64,000 nt of DNA from Mesorhizobium_K sp040049215 (GCF_040049215.1 NZ_JBDZDN010000001.1:1116001-1180000), one strand, 5' to 3'; numbered from the stretch's first letter, positions 34,471-43,204 are shown. The notes: generated by a model not told the origin, from the sequence alone. A program made the numbers and translations.

Positions 34471-35088
34471 ATGTTGAAACGGATTTCCATCGCCGCCGCC
34501 CTGCTCGCCGCCAGCGCCGCGCCCGCCTTCGCGCATCTCGATCCCGCCGAGCACGGTTCGTTCATGGCCGGCGTCTCGCACCCGCTCTTCGGCGCCGACC
34601 ACATCCTTGCGATGGTGGCGGTCGGTCTTTGGGCGGCGCTGCTGGCTCAAGGCGCAGACCATCGCATCCCCAATCGCCGCGCGCTGTGGCTGGTGCCTGC
34701 AGCCTTCGTCGGCACGATTGCGCTGGGCTTCACCGCCGCCCTGCTAGCCGTTCCCCTGCCCTTCGTCGAGCCGGTCATCCTCGCCTCGGTGGTCGTCATC
34801 GGCCTGCTCGCGGCGGTCGCGCTCAACGTGCCGACCGCCATCGCCATGGTGATGGTCGGCTTCTTCGCCTTCTTCCACGGCCATGCGCATGGCGGTGAAC
34901 TCGGTTCCGCCGGGGCGCTCACCTTCGGCATCGGTTTCGCGCTGTCCACGGCGGCGCTTCACCTCGCCGGCATCGGGCTTGGGCTCGGTCTCGGCAGCAT
35001 GTTCGGCGACGGCATCGGCCGCTTCGCCACCCGGATTGCCGGCGGCGCCACCGCACTCGGCGGGCTCTGGCTGGCGCTCGGAGCATAG
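34471..35088 (+). CDS. HupE/UreJ-family membrane protein, probable nickel permease
   Basis: A 205-residue protein with a cleavable signal segment (about 1-22, ending AFA-HLD) and about six membrane helices. The HupE/UreJ hallmark HPLFGADHILAMVAVGLWA (about 38-56) carries the conserved His and Asp of the proposed nickel site; a second cluster FFHGHAHGGEL (about 131-141) is also conserved. Such proteins secondarily transport nickel and occur in urease and hydrogenase operons. It lies 4 bases before ureB. Confidence 0.9.
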   Translation: MLKRISIAAALLAASAAPAFAHLDPAEHGSFMAGVSHPLFGADHILAMVAVGLWAALLAQGADHRIPNRRALWLVPAAFVGTIALGFTAALLAVPLPFVEPVILASVVVIGLLAAVALNVPTAIAMVMVGFFAFFHGHAHGGELGSAGALTFGIGFALSTAALHLAGIGLGLGLGSMFGDGIGRFATRIAGGATALGGLWLALGA

Positions 35089-35092
35089 GCCC

Positions 35093-35398
35093 ATGATCCC
35101 GGGCGAAATCATCACCGCCGCCGGCGAAATCGAGCTCAATAAGGGCGCGCCGACCGTGACGCTCAAGGTCGCCAACAGCGGCGACCGGCCGATCCAGGTC
35201 GGCAGCCACTATCACTTCTACGAGACCAATCAAGGCCTGGCCTTCGACCGGGAAAAGGCGCGCGGCATGCGCCTCGACATCGCGGCGGGCACCGCCGTGC
35301 GCTTCGAGCCTGGCCAGGAACGCGACGTCACGCTGGTGCCCTACGGCGGCAGCCGCACGGTCTACGGCTTCCAGCAGAAGATCATGGGGAAGCTCTAG
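35093..35398 (+). CDS. ureB: Urease subunit beta
   Basis: A 101-residue UreB beginning MIPGEIITAAGEIELN, with QVGSHYHFYETNQGLAFDR (about 44-62) and the C-terminal PYGGSRTVYGFQQKIMGKL. It lies 4 bases after the hupE-like gene. A long in-frame extension upstream overlaps that gene and is rejected. Normally ureC follows directly; here a minus-strand gene separates them. Confidence 0.96.
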   Translation: MIPGEIITAAGEIELNKGAPTVTLKVANSGDRPIQVGSHYHFYETNQGLAFDREKARGMRLDIAAGTAVRFEPGQERDVTLVPYGGSRTVYGFQQKIMGKL

Positions 35399-35431
35399 CC
35401 GATGCCGACGGCCGGGGTCACCAAGGCACGT

Positions 35432-35905
35432 TCAGCTTGCGGGCTTGGCCGCCGCGAAGATCACGATACCGTTCGCATCGTCGAACTCGACGGCCAGAAT
35501 GTCCTGCGGCAGGATCTGCCGGGAGTCCACGGCGTGGAAAAGCATCGCGTTACCCTCGATCTCCTTGCGCAGTTCGGCGATCTCCGCTTCGCGTTCCTTG
35601 ACCTTGGCTTCGACCGCCGCGGGCGGGCCGCCTTCCGAACGCGTGGAGTCGGACAAGAAAACGATATCGACCTTGTCGAGGCTGGAGGTCTTGCGCACCG
35701 TCGCCGTGTTTTGCGCCGTCTTTTCGATGGCCGCGATCACCCGGTCCGGCTCCGCCGCCGCCTGGATTTCTTCTTCCTGAACCTCGGTCCCGATGATCGC
35801 ATCGACCGCATTGGGGTCGGCCGTGTTCTGCGCAACGGCAGCGCCTGCGGCCGCCAGACAGATCGCCGCCAGCGTTGCCGTTGCGAGCCTTTTTCCGGTC
35901 GTCAT
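35432..35905 (-). CDS. Exported hypothetical protein antisense-oriented inside the urease locus
   Basis: A 157-residue protein with a clear signal peptide (about 1-25, ending AVAQN). The mature part has a coiled-coil-like stretch EAKVKEREAEIAELRKEIEG (about 101-120), which is negatively charged overall, and a C-terminal strand region VEFDDANGIVIFAA. I do not recognise a family. AGGA lies before the ATG. It is on the strand opposite to ureB and ureC, filling most of the 627-base gap between them, so ureC must have its own promoter in about 120 bases or be transcribed through this gene. Confidence 0.65.
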   Translation of the reverse strand: MTTGKRLATATLAAICLAAAGAAVAQNTADPNAVDAIIGTEVQEEEIQAAAEPDRVIAAIEKTAQNTATVRKTSSLDKVDIVFLSDSTRSEGGPPAAVEAKVKEREAEIAELRKEIEGNAMLFHAVDSRQILPQDILAVEFDDANGIVIFAAAKPAS

Positions 35906-36025
35906 AATTCCTGCCGTCCTACGGTTGTTCGTTCGTCTCATTTGCATGTGAAATATGGCAACGATGTCACGCGGCCTTGGGTTCCGCGCTTCCTGGCATC
36001 CCGCCGAAAGGGAGTCTGACGCCGC

Positions 36026-37735
36026 ATGCCCGCAAAGATCAGCCGCGCTTCCTATGCCCAGATGTTCGGCCCGACCGTCGGCGACAGGGTCCGACTCGCC
36101 GACACCGAACTCCTCATCGAGGTCGAGAAGGACTTCACCGTCTATGGCGAGGAGGTGAAGTTCGGCGGCGGCAAGGTCATCCGCGACGGCATGGGCCAAA
36201 GCCAGGCAACGCGCGCCGAGGGCGCGGTCGACACGGTCATCACCAACGCGCTGATCGTCGACCACACCGGCATCTACAAGGCGGATGTCGGTCTCAAGGA
36301 CGGTCGTATCGCCGCCATCGGCAAGGCCGGCAATCCCGATACGCAGCCGGGCGTCACCATCATCGTCGGACCCTCCACCGAGGCGATCGCCGGCGAGGGC
36401 AAGATCCTGACCGCCGGCGGCATGGACGCGCATATCCATTTCATCTGTCCGCAGCAGATCGACGAGGCGCTGATGTCGGGCCTCACCACCATGCTCGGCG
36501 GCGGCACCGGCCCGGCCCACGGCACGCTCGCCACCACCTGCACCGGCGCCTGGCATATCGAACGCATGATCGAGAGCTTCGACGCCTTCCCGATGAACCT
36601 GGCGCTCGCCGGAAAGGGCAACGCTTCGCTGCCGGCCCCGCTGGAGGAGATGATCCTCGCCGGCGCCTCCTCGCTCAAGCTGCACGAGGACTGGGGAACG
36701 ACCCCAGCCGCGATCGACAACTGCCTCACCGTCGCCGACCGCTACGACGTGCAGGTGATGATCCACACCGACACGCTGAACGAGTCAGGTTTCGTCGAGG
36801 ACACCATCCGCGCCATCAAGGGCCGCACCATTCATGCCTTCCACACCGAGGGCGCCGGCGGCGGCCACGCGCCGGACATCATCAAGATCGCCTCGCATCC
36901 GAACGTCATTCCCTCCTCGACGAACCCGACGCGGCCCTACACGGTCAACACGCTGGCCGAGCATCTCGACATGCTGATGGTTTGCCACCACCTGTCGCCG
37001 TCGATCCCCGAGGACATCGCGTTCGCGGAAAGCCGCATCCGCAAGGAGACGATCGCCGCCGAGGACATCCTTCACGATATCGGCGCCTTCTCGATCATCT
37101 CCTCCGACAGCCAGGCCATGGGCCGTGTCGGAGAGGTGGCGATCCGGACATGGCAGACCGCCGACAAGATGAAGCGCCAGCGCGGCCGGCTGCCGGAAGA
37201 GACCGGCGACAACGACAATTTCCGGGTACGCCGATACATCGCCAAATACACGATCAACCCGGCCATCGCGCACGGCCTCAGCCATGAGATCGGCTCGGTG
37301 GAGGTGGGAAAACGCGCCGATCTCGTGCTGTGGAGCCCGGCCTTCTTCGGCGTGAAGCCGGAAATGGTGCTGCTCGGCGGCTCGATCGCCGCCGCTCCTA
37401 TGGGTGATCCCAACGCCTCCATCCCGACGCCGCAGCCGATGCACTACCGGCCGATGTTCGCCGCCTTCGGCAAGCTCAGAACCTCGTCCTCCGTCACCTT
37501 CGTCAGCCAGGCCTCGCTCGACGCCGGGATCGTACAAAAGCTCGGCGTGGACAAGAAGCTGCTGGCCGTGAAGAACACGCGCAGCGGCATCGGCAAGGCC
37601 TCGATGAAGCTCAACACGGCGACCCCGCACATCGACGTCGACCCGGAAACCTACGAAGTCCGCGCCGACGGCGAACTTCTGACCTGCCAGCCGGCGACCG
37701 TGCTGCCGATGGCGCAGCGGTACTTTCTGTTCTAG
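36026..37735 (+). CDS. ureC: Urease subunit alpha (catalytic)
   Basis: A 569-residue UreC that hydrolyses urea at a dinickel centre. Metal ligands are in GGMDAHIHFICPQQ (about 132-145), the carbamylated Lys in SSLKLHEDWG (about 215-224), His in VMIHTDTLNESGF (about 246) and IHAFHTEGAGGGHAPD (about 270-285), and Asp in SSDSQAMGRVGE (about 358-369). The mobile flap MVCHHLSPSIPEDIAFAESR (about 315-334) includes the Cys. Length is normal. ureE follows after a GST gene. Confidence 0.97.
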   Translation: MPAKISRASYAQMFGPTVGDRVRLADTELLIEVEKDFTVYGEEVKFGGGKVIRDGMGQSQATRAEGAVDTVITNALIVDHTGIYKADVGLKDGRIAAIGKAGNPDTQPGVTIIVGPSTEAIAGEGKILTAGGMDAHIHFICPQQIDEALMSGLTTMLGGGTGPAHGTLATTCTGAWHIERMIESFDAFPMNLALAGKGNASLPAPLEEMILAGASSLKLHEDWGTTPAAIDNCLTVADRYDVQVMIHTDTLNESGFVEDTIRAIKGRTIHAFHTEGAGGGHAPDIIKIASHPNVIPSSTNPTRPYTVNTLAEHLDMLMVCHHLSPSIPEDIAFAESRIRKETIAAEDILHDIGAFSIISSDSQAMGRVGEVAIRTWQTADKMKRQRGRLPEETGDNDNFRVRRYIAKYTINPAIAHGLSHEIGSVEVGKRADLVLWSPAFFGVKPEMVLLGGSIAAAPMGDPNASIPTPQPMHYRPMFAAFGKLRTSSSVTFVSQASLDAGIVQKLGVDKKLLAVKNTRSGIGKASMKLNTATPHIDVDPETYEVRADGELLTCQPATVLPMAQRYFLF

Positions 37736-37764
37736 CTTTCCGGCGCTGCAATCGGAGCCGGATA

Positions 37765-38388
37765 ATGTACCAGGCCGTCGGTGCTCGCGGGTCCCGCGTT
37801 TCCCGCGTTTTGTGGATGCTGGAAGAGCTCGGCGTTCCCTACGAATTCATCGAGGTCGGCCGGCGTTCCCCTGAGGCTTACGCGTTCAATCCGTCGGGCA
37901 AAGTGCCGATCCTGATTGATGGCGATCTCAAGATCACCGACTCTGCGGCAATCTGCGTCTATCTCGCCGACAAGCACGCGGAAAAGGGTTTTGGCGCGAA
38001 TCCGGGCCTTGCCGGCCGCGCGGAGATCGACAGTTGGATGCATTTCGCGCAGTCGGAATTCGAAGCGCCGCTGTGGAACAAGCTGCGCCACCGTTTCATC
38101 CTTCCGCCGGAACTGCGCGTCGATGTCGGTCCCGCCGCCGCCTACGATTTCGCCAATGAGGTCAAGGCACTCGACGGCCGGCTCGGCGACGCCGACTACG
38201 CGCTCGGCGACCGCTTCTCCGCGGTGGACGTGCTGCTCGGCGACATCGGCGCCTGGGCGCGCGGCGGCCGTTTCCGCATCGAGTCGGACCGCGTCAACGC
38301 CTATCTCGACCGCGTCCTCTCGCGGCCGGCCCGGGCCCGCGCCCAGGCCAATGGCGGAGCTCTCGACAGAGAGGCATTTCGCAAATAG
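37765..38388 (+). CDS. Glutathione S-transferase family protein in the urease locus
   Basis: A 207-residue GST: N-terminal thioredoxin fold with GSRVSRVLWMLEELGVPYEF (about 8-27), NPSGKVPILIDGDLKITDSA (about 43-62, with the glutathione-binding Ser in DSA) and a C-terminal helical domain. It lies 29 bases after ureC and 109 bases before ureE on the same strand, so it is probably transcribed with the urease genes. Its role there is unknown; a redox or detoxification function is the family default. Confidence 0.82.
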   Translation: MYQAVGARGSRVSRVLWMLEELGVPYEFIEVGRRSPEAYAFNPSGKVPILIDGDLKITDSAAICVYLADKHAEKGFGANPGLAGRAEIDSWMHFAQSEFEAPLWNKLRHRFILPPELRVDVGPAAAYDFANEVKALDGRLGDADYALGDRFSAVDVLLGDIGAWARGGRFRIESDRVNAYLDRVLSRPARARAQANGGALDREAFRK

Positions 38389-38497
38389 ATGCCGCCTCGA
38401 TACCGGGGGGCCGAACTGCGAGCCGACCGTCTGAGACAGTGGCAAGCGGACGCGAATTCGCGCATGATCCACCCAACGAACAGCTGAACGGTTCTCC

Positions 38498-39097
38498 ATG
38501 AAACTCTCGCTCAACACCGATTTCACCAAATTTCCGCGCGCGGTTTCGATCGCGCCGGCCGGAACCGCGTCGGGCGAGATCGCCGGCAGGGCCGTGCTGC
38601 CGCATGACGAGCGGCACCTGCGCCGGCGCGCGATCGAGCTGACCGAGGGGGTTGTTGAAGGGGGTAAAGTGCTGGTCGACCTGCCCGAGCCGGTGACGCT
38701 TGCCGACGGCGACCGCCTGGTGCTGGAGGACGGCCGCCAGATCGAGATATCGGCGGCGCCGGAGGAGCTCTACGACATCCGCGCGCACGACGCGGTGCAT
38801 CTCGCCGAACTGGCCTGGCACATCGGGAACCGGCATCTCGCGGCGGCCATCCGCGCCGACCGCATCCTCATCCTGCGCGACCATGTCATCAAGGCGATGC
38901 TGGAAGGACTTGGCGCGACGGTGACGGACGTCGTCGAACCCTTCACGCCGGTGCGCGGCGCCTATTCCGGCCACGGTCATGCGCACGATCATCACGATCA
39001 TGGACATGACCATTCGCATCCTGACCACGACCATGGCGAACGCGACGCCTACGGCCGCCTGCCCGATGATCCGCACTACGGCCACAACCATGCCTGA
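38498..39097 (+). CDS. ureE: Urease accessory protein UreE (nickel chaperone)
   Basis: A 199-residue UreE. The N-terminal and central domains have RGRAVLPHDERHLRRRA-like GRAVLPHDERHLRRRAIEL (about 30-48) and YDIRAHDAVHLAELAWHIGN (about 91-110). The C-terminus (about 157-199) is His-rich with HDHHDHGHDHSH and HNHA, a nickel store. The last 8 bases overlap ureF. UreE delivers nickel to the UreD-UreF-UreG complex. Confidence 0.95.
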   Translation: MKLSLNTDFTKFPRAVSIAPAGTASGEIAGRAVLPHDERHLRRRAIELTEGVVEGGKVLVDLPEPVTLADGDRLVLEDGRQIEISAAPEELYDIRAHDAVHLAELAWHIGNRHLAAAIRADRILILRDHVIKAMLEGLGATVTDVVEPFTPVRGAYSGHGHAHDHHDHGHDHSHPDHDHGERDAYGRLPDDPHYGHNHA

Positions 39098-39755
39098 CGC
39101 GACCGCCGCGCAGCTTCGACTGATGGCTTTTTTGTCGCCGGCCTTTCCCGTCGGCGGCTTTTCCTACAGCCACGGCCTCGAACGCGCCGCGCATGACGGC
39201 CTGCTGCCGGACGCGGACGCGCTCAGGGAATGGCTGTCCGACCTCATCGCCTTCGGCTCCGGCTGGAACGACGCCGTTCTCTTCGCAGAAGCGGACCGGC
39301 GGACCCGGGACGGCGGCGATATCGTCGAACTCGCGGAGCTCGCCGAAGCGCTGGCCGGCTCTCAGGAACGTCACCGCGAATCCATGCTGCAGGGCGCAGC
39401 CTTCATCGCAGCCGCGCGCGCATGGCCGCATGCGGTGTTGGAGCGCCTTCCCGCCGACTGCCCCTACTGCGTCGCGGCGGGCGCTATCCTCGGCGCGCAC
39501 CGCGTTCCCCTTGAAACGGCGCTCGCCGCCTGGCTGCAGGCCTTCGCGATGAACCTCGTCCAGGCAGCGATCCGGCTCGGCGTCACCGGCCAGCAAGGCG
39601 CGATGTCTGTTATCGCCGCGCTGGAGCCGGTCATCCTGGACGCCGCGCGCCGCGCTCAAAGCTCCACGCTCGACGATCTCGGCTCGGCCACCCTGCTGTC
39701 GGAAATCGTCGCGATGAAACACGAAACCCAGACGTCGAGGCTCTTCCGATCCTGA
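39090..39755 (+). CDS. ureF: Urease accessory protein UreF
   Basis: A 221-residue, all-helical UreF. The hallmark FLSPAFPVGGFSYSHGLE (about 15-32) and the C-terminal DLGSATLLSEIVAMKHETQ (about 196-214) plus SRLFRS are present. It couples UreG to UreD in nickel loading. The ATG at 39090 overlaps the ureE end by 8 bases; earlier in-frame ATGs lie inside the His-rich region of ureE and are rejected. The stop is shared with the next start (TGATG). Confidence 0.95.
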   Translation: MPDATAAQLRLMAFLSPAFPVGGFSYSHGLERAAHDGLLPDADALREWLSDLIAFGSGWNDAVLFAEADRRTRDGGDIVELAELAEALAGSQERHRESMLQGAAFIAAARAWPHAVLERLPADCPYCVAAGAILGAHRVPLETALAAWLQAFAMNLVQAAIRLGVTGQQGAMSVIAALEPVILDAARRAQSSTLDDLGSATLLSEIVAMKHETQTSRLFRS

Positions 39756-40135
39756 TGGCCCTCTACAAAGCCAACCAGCAAAGGGGATCATGGGTGGCTC
39801 GGCTGCTCAACGGCCATGCCGAACTCGGCGTGCCGGTGGACGACCCTGTCGTCGCGGTACTGATCGACGATGAGGAAAGCCACATCGACTGGAAAACGGG
39901 ATGCTACGTGTCAGGCGCGGCAAGCACCGGCCTCGCCGACTGGTGGAACAAGCCTTCGCACGAAGAGTGGCGTCGGCTGCTGCGTGATGGCCGCCCGATC
40001 CTGCTGCGCAAGGGCATGGACTGGACGACGCGGACCGCCGGCCCGAAGATAGGTTTCTTTTCGATCGGAACGCCGGAGTTCGGCGAAACCGAGTTTTCCG
40101 TCCGGCTGACCGGACGCCTTGGGAGTTGCGAATGA
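39755..40135 (+). CDS. Unknown 126-residue protein translationally coupled between ureF and ureG
   Basis: A soluble-looking protein of 126 residues with no signal peptide or membrane helix. Segments: MALYKANQQRGSWVARLLNG, a Trp-rich stretch (DWKTGCYVS, LADWWNKPSHEEWRRLL, about 47-77), and an acidic strand-like C-terminus. I do not recognise a family. Its ATG overlaps the ureF stop (TGATG) and its stop overlaps the ureG start (ATGA), so it is made from the same mRNA in coupled fashion and likely in related amount. A urease accessory role is inferred from context only. Confidence 0.7.
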   Translation: MALYKANQQRGSWVARLLNGHAELGVPVDDPVVAVLIDDEESHIDWKTGCYVSGAASTGLADWWNKPSHEEWRRLLRDGRPILLRKGMDWTTRTAGPKIGFFSIGTPEFGETEFSVRLTGRLGSCE

Positions 40136-40767
40136 CATCGAAGAACGGCCCCCTCCGCGTCGGCATCGGCGGCCCAGTCGGCTCCGGCAAGACGACGCTC
40201 ACCGAAAAGCTCTGCAAGGCGCTGCGCGACCGCTATTCTATCGCCGTCGTCACCAACGACATCTACACCAAGGAGGACGCCATGATGCTCGCGCGCCTAC
40301 AGGCGCTGCCGGAGGACCGCATCATGGGCGTGGAGACCGGTGGCTGCCCGCACACGGCGATCCGCGAGGATGCGTCGATCAACCTGCAGGCGATCGCCGA
40401 GATGAACAAAAAATTCCCCGACCTCGACATCGTCTTCATCGAGTCCGGCGGCGACAATCTGGCTGCGACCTTCTCGCCGGACCTCGCGGACATCACGCTC
40501 TATGTCATCTCGGTCTGCCAGGGCGAAGAGATCCCGAGGAAGGGCGGGCCGGGCATCACGCGTTCGGACTTCCTGGTCATCAACAAAAGCGACCTCGCGC
40601 CCTATGTGAACGTCAACCTCGACGTCATGGAAAGCGACGCCGCGCGGCAGCGGGGCAAGCGCCCGTTCGGCTTCACCGACCTGTCGCGCGGCAAGGGCCT
40701 GCAGGAGGTGATCGACTTCCTTGTCGAGAATGGCGGCCTCGCCGTGCCGCAGGTCGCGGCCGAGTAG
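40132..40767 (+). CDS. ureG: Urease accessory protein UreG (GTPase)
   Basis: A 211-residue SIMIBI GTPase that drives nickel transfer to urease. P-loop GPVGSGKTTL (about 14-23), the metal-binding Cys-Pro-His motif GGCPHTAIREDAS (about 69-81), FIESGGDNL (about 101-109) and the guanine-specificity NKSDLA (about 152) are all present. It closes the plus-strand urease run; a convergent HAD gene follows after 75 bases. Confidence 0.97.
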   Translation: MTSKNGPLRVGIGGPVGSGKTTLTEKLCKALRDRYSIAVVTNDIYTKEDAMMLARLQALPEDRIMGVETGGCPHTAIREDASINLQAIAEMNKKFPDLDIVFIESGGDNLAATFSPDLADITLYVISVCQGEEIPRKGGPGITRSDFLVINKSDLAPYVNVNLDVMESDAARQRGKRPFGFTDLSRGKGLQEVIDFLVENGGLAVPQVAAE

Positions 40768-40842
40768 GCGCTTCCGGCAACTTGCCGTTGCCCTCCACCC
40801 GCGGCTGTCGACGACGAAGAGCCGGCCTACCGGGATTGAAGC

Positions 40843-41478
40843 TCAAAGCATTCCCAGCAGGCGCCTGATATCCTCGGCGGTGTTCGCCATCAGCGCGCCT
40901 TCCGGCCCCGCCATCGGCCGCTCCGGCCAGAAGATGGTGCGCATGCCGGCGGCGAGCCCTGCCCGCGATCCGGTAAAGCTGTCCTCCATCACCACAGTGT
41001 TGGCCGGGTCGATGCCGGTCAGCCAGGCGGCGCGCAGGAAGGGTTCGGGATGCGGCTTGCCTTCGGCGACATCGTTGCGCGACACGGTCTTGAAACCCGG
41101 CTCGACAATGCCGACAACCCTCAGGTTGGCGTCGACGATCAGCCGGTCGGAGTTGGATACCACAGCCTGCGCCACGCCCATGCGCTGCAGGTCTCGGAAT
41201 ATCTCCAGCGCCCCCTCGCGCGGCTTCAGCCGATGCACGTGCTCGAGATAGTAGGCGTATTTTCGCCGGATCCAGTCGTCGAAGGGCAGCTTCAGCCCGA
41301 ACTCGTCGCGCATCATCTCGTAGACCGGCCAGGCCGCGATCCCGAGTACGCGCTCATGCAGGTCGGGCGGCGGCGAGATGCCCACGGCCTTCATCGCCGA
41401 CACGAGCGCCTCGTCGTGCAGCGGCTCGCTGTCGATCAGCGTACCGTCCATGTCCCAGTAGACTGCCTTCGGCGTCAT
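40843..41478 (-). CDS. HAD-superfamily phosphatase (beta-phosphoglucomutase-like)
   Basis: A 211-residue HAD subfamily IA protein: motif I WDMDGTLIDSEPLH (about 7-20), a helical cap, motif II VVSNSDR (about 107), and motif III/IV KPHPEPFLRAA and VVMEDSFTGSRAG (about 143-176). The Asp-x-Asp nucleophile/acid pair fits phosphatase or phosphomutase activity. The start at 41478 follows GGAAGGAAC. Substrate unknown. It diverges from the SorC regulator, whose target operon contains a second HAD gene, so a sugar phosphate is plausible. Confidence 0.85.
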   Translation of the reverse strand: MTPKAVYWDMDGTLIDSEPLHDEALVSAMKAVGISPPPDLHERVLGIAAWPVYEMMRDEFGLKLPFDDWIRRKYAYYLEHVHRLKPREGALEIFRDLQRMGVAQAVVSNSDRLIVDANLRVVGIVEPGFKTVSRNDVAEGKPHPEPFLRAAWLTGIDPANTVVMEDSFTGSRAGLAAGMRTIFWPERPMAGPEGALMANTAEDIRRLLGML

Positions 41479-41903
41479 GGCATGTTCCTTCCGGTCCCCC
41501 ACCCTATCTGCATATTCTCGCAATAAAATCGATGACCAAAATGCCGATCCCGGCAGCGCCTCCGGATTTCGACGCGAAAGGCGACCTCCGGCGGCGCGAA
41601 TTGGTGCAAGGATGCTCGGTTTTGTCCCTTCCGGCGGCGTTGTGAACAAATCTGCGGCGCCCGAGGCGTCGCTTTTCGCTCAACCTCATGACATTGCTCG
41701 AGGTTTTATGCGTCATCCTGGCCGTGCAGGGAATTTCATCCACGTTTCGGCCATTTTCGTCGAAAATCCAGCGGAACCCACGGGCGTCGGCTGAATCGAA
41801 CCCTCTCCGGTTGGTCCGAACATTTGCTCGATCGAGTCGACAATTGCGCAAGCGGGCTTTCCCTGCAAAAATGGGCCACTTCCTGGACGGGGGCGCGGTA
41901 GCA
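41479..41903. other. Divergent spacer before the SorC regulator, with inverted repeats
   Basis: This 425-base region separates the HAD gene (minus) from the SorC regulator gene (plus). Inverted repeats include AACCTC/GAGGTT (41682-41705), a perfect CTCGATCGAG palindrome (41827-41836) and TTGCGCAA (41844-41851); the latter two lie 55-80 bases before the regulator start and could be its operator. No clear sigma-70 promoter is seen. Confidence 0.4.
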
Positions 41904-42866
41904 ATGAACATCAGACAGGAAGCAGCGACAAATCCGAGGCTCGACGACGCCGCGCGCGCCGGATGGCTCTATTACGTCGCGGGAAACACGCAGGACCAGA
42001 TCGCGACGACGCTTGGTGTCTCGCGGCAGACGGCGCAGCGGCTGGTCTCGCTGGCCGTGTCGGAAGGGCTGATCAAGGTCCGCGTCGACCATCCGATCGC
42101 CAACTGCCTCGAGCTCGCGGCGAAGCTGCGATCGCGCTTTGCGCTGGATCTCGTCGAAGTCGCGCCGAGCGATCCGACGTCCAGCTCCACCACCATCGGC
42201 GTGGCGGAAGCCGCCGCCGCCGAGATCGAGAAGCGCCTCAAGTCGGAGCAGCCGATCGTCATGGCGATCGGCACCGGCCGCACGCTGAAGGCCGCCATCG
42301 AGCAGCTTCCGCCCATGATCTGTCCCCAGCACAGGATCGTCTCGCTTACCGGCAACATCGCGCCTGACGGCTCTGCCGCCTTCTACAACGTCATCTTCAC
42401 CATGGCCGATCGCATCAAGGCGCGCTTCTTCCCGATGCCGCTGCCGGTCATCGCCTCCTCGGCGGAGGAGCGCGCCATGCTGCACAGCCAGCCGATGATC
42501 CAGCCGACGCTGGAACTGGCCGCCCGCGCCGACGTCACCTTCGTCGGCATAGGCGATCTCGGCCCGAAGGCGCCGCTCTACGAGGACGGTTTCATCACCG
42601 AAGCGGAGCTGAAGGCGCTGCAGAAGGCCGGCGGCGTCGCCGAAATCATGGGCTGGGTGTTCGATCGCGACGGACGCCTCATCGAGGGCGTCACCAACGA
42701 CCGCGTGGCGTCGGCGCCGCTGCCGTCGCGCGAGCGCTCGCTGGTGATCGCGCTTGCAATGGGCGAAAACAAGCTGCCCGGCATTCTCGCCGCCGTGACG
42801 CGGCGGCTTGTCAACGGGCTCATCACCGACGAGCGCACGGCGGCGGCTCTGCTGGCGGCGGGTTGA
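41904..42866 (+). CDS. SorC/DeoR-type transcriptional regulator of polyol use (SmoC-like)
   Basis: A 320-residue SorC-family regulator: N-terminal helix-turn-helix (about 27-55, DQIATTLGVSRQTAQRLVSLA) and a C-terminal sugar-phosphate-binding domain with AIGTGRTLKAAIEQLP (about 106-121), LTGNIAPDGSAA and VGIGDLGPKAPL. SorC proteins respond to phosphorylated sugars. The family includes SmoC, which governs sorbitol/mannitol operons; the smo operon starts 5 kb downstream on the same strand but is separated by LysR, glycosyltransferase and cyclase genes. The start was chosen at MNIRQE because the upstream in-frame part is not family-like. Confidence 0.85.
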   Translation: MNIRQEAATNPRLDDAARAGWLYYVAGNTQDQIATTLGVSRQTAQRLVSLAVSEGLIKVRVDHPIANCLELAAKLRSRFALDLVEVAPSDPTSSSTTIGVAEAAAAEIEKRLKSEQPIVMAIGTGRTLKAAIEQLPPMICPQHRIVSLTGNIAPDGSAAFYNVIFTMADRIKARFFPMPLPVIASSAEERAMLHSQPMIQPTLELAARADVTFVGIGDLGPKAPLYEDGFITEAELKALQKAGGVAEIMGWVFDRDGRLIEGVTNDRVASAPLPSRERSLVIALAMGENKLPGILAAVTRRLVNGLITDERTAAALLAAG

Positions 42867-42894
42867 ATGCCGACGCGATTTTCCCTTGGCAGCC

Positions 42895-43101
42895 TTATGA
42901 CGCCACGCGCGTCAAGGCGAGCAGGTCGAGGCGGCGCGAGCGGCCGTCGAATTCGGCCGATCCCGCCCCGCAGGCCGGCCCGCCATCGATGAGGCCGATG
43001 TCCCGGCGCATGTAGTCGGACATCTCGTCGACGTTCAATCCCCTTCTGCGCAAGGAATTGGCAATGGACCGGAAGACCGTTCCTGCCTTGATGTAACGCA
43101 T
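42895..43101 (-). CDS. Small DUF1127-like basic protein
   Basis: A 68-residue protein starting MRYIKAGTVFRSIANSLRRRG with a central DEMSDYMRRDIGL, which resembles the conserved C-terminal motif (RDIGL) of DUF1127 proteins. A strong GAGGAGG site precedes the ATG, supporting a real gene. Such proteins in alphaproteobacteria are linked to phosphate and nitrogen stress and RNA metabolism, but family membership here is only suggested by the short motif. It diverges from the LysR gene across 103 bases. Confidence 0.6.
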   Translation of the reverse strand: MRYIKAGTVFRSIANSLRRRGLNVDEMSDYMRRDIGLIDGGPACGAGSAEFDGRSRRLDLLALTRVAS

Positions 43102-43204
43102 GGCCGTCCTCCTCGAAGAGGTTGCTGTCTTTCTTTCCATATGAGACAAGACAGCCTTGCCGGCCAATTGAACGTGACATAACATACATAAGGGAGAATT
43201 ATGC

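Noticed and set aside
34883..35092. Long N-terminal extension of ureB
   Set aside because: The in-frame extension overlaps the hupE gene and is unlike any UreB; the protein begins at MIPGEI.
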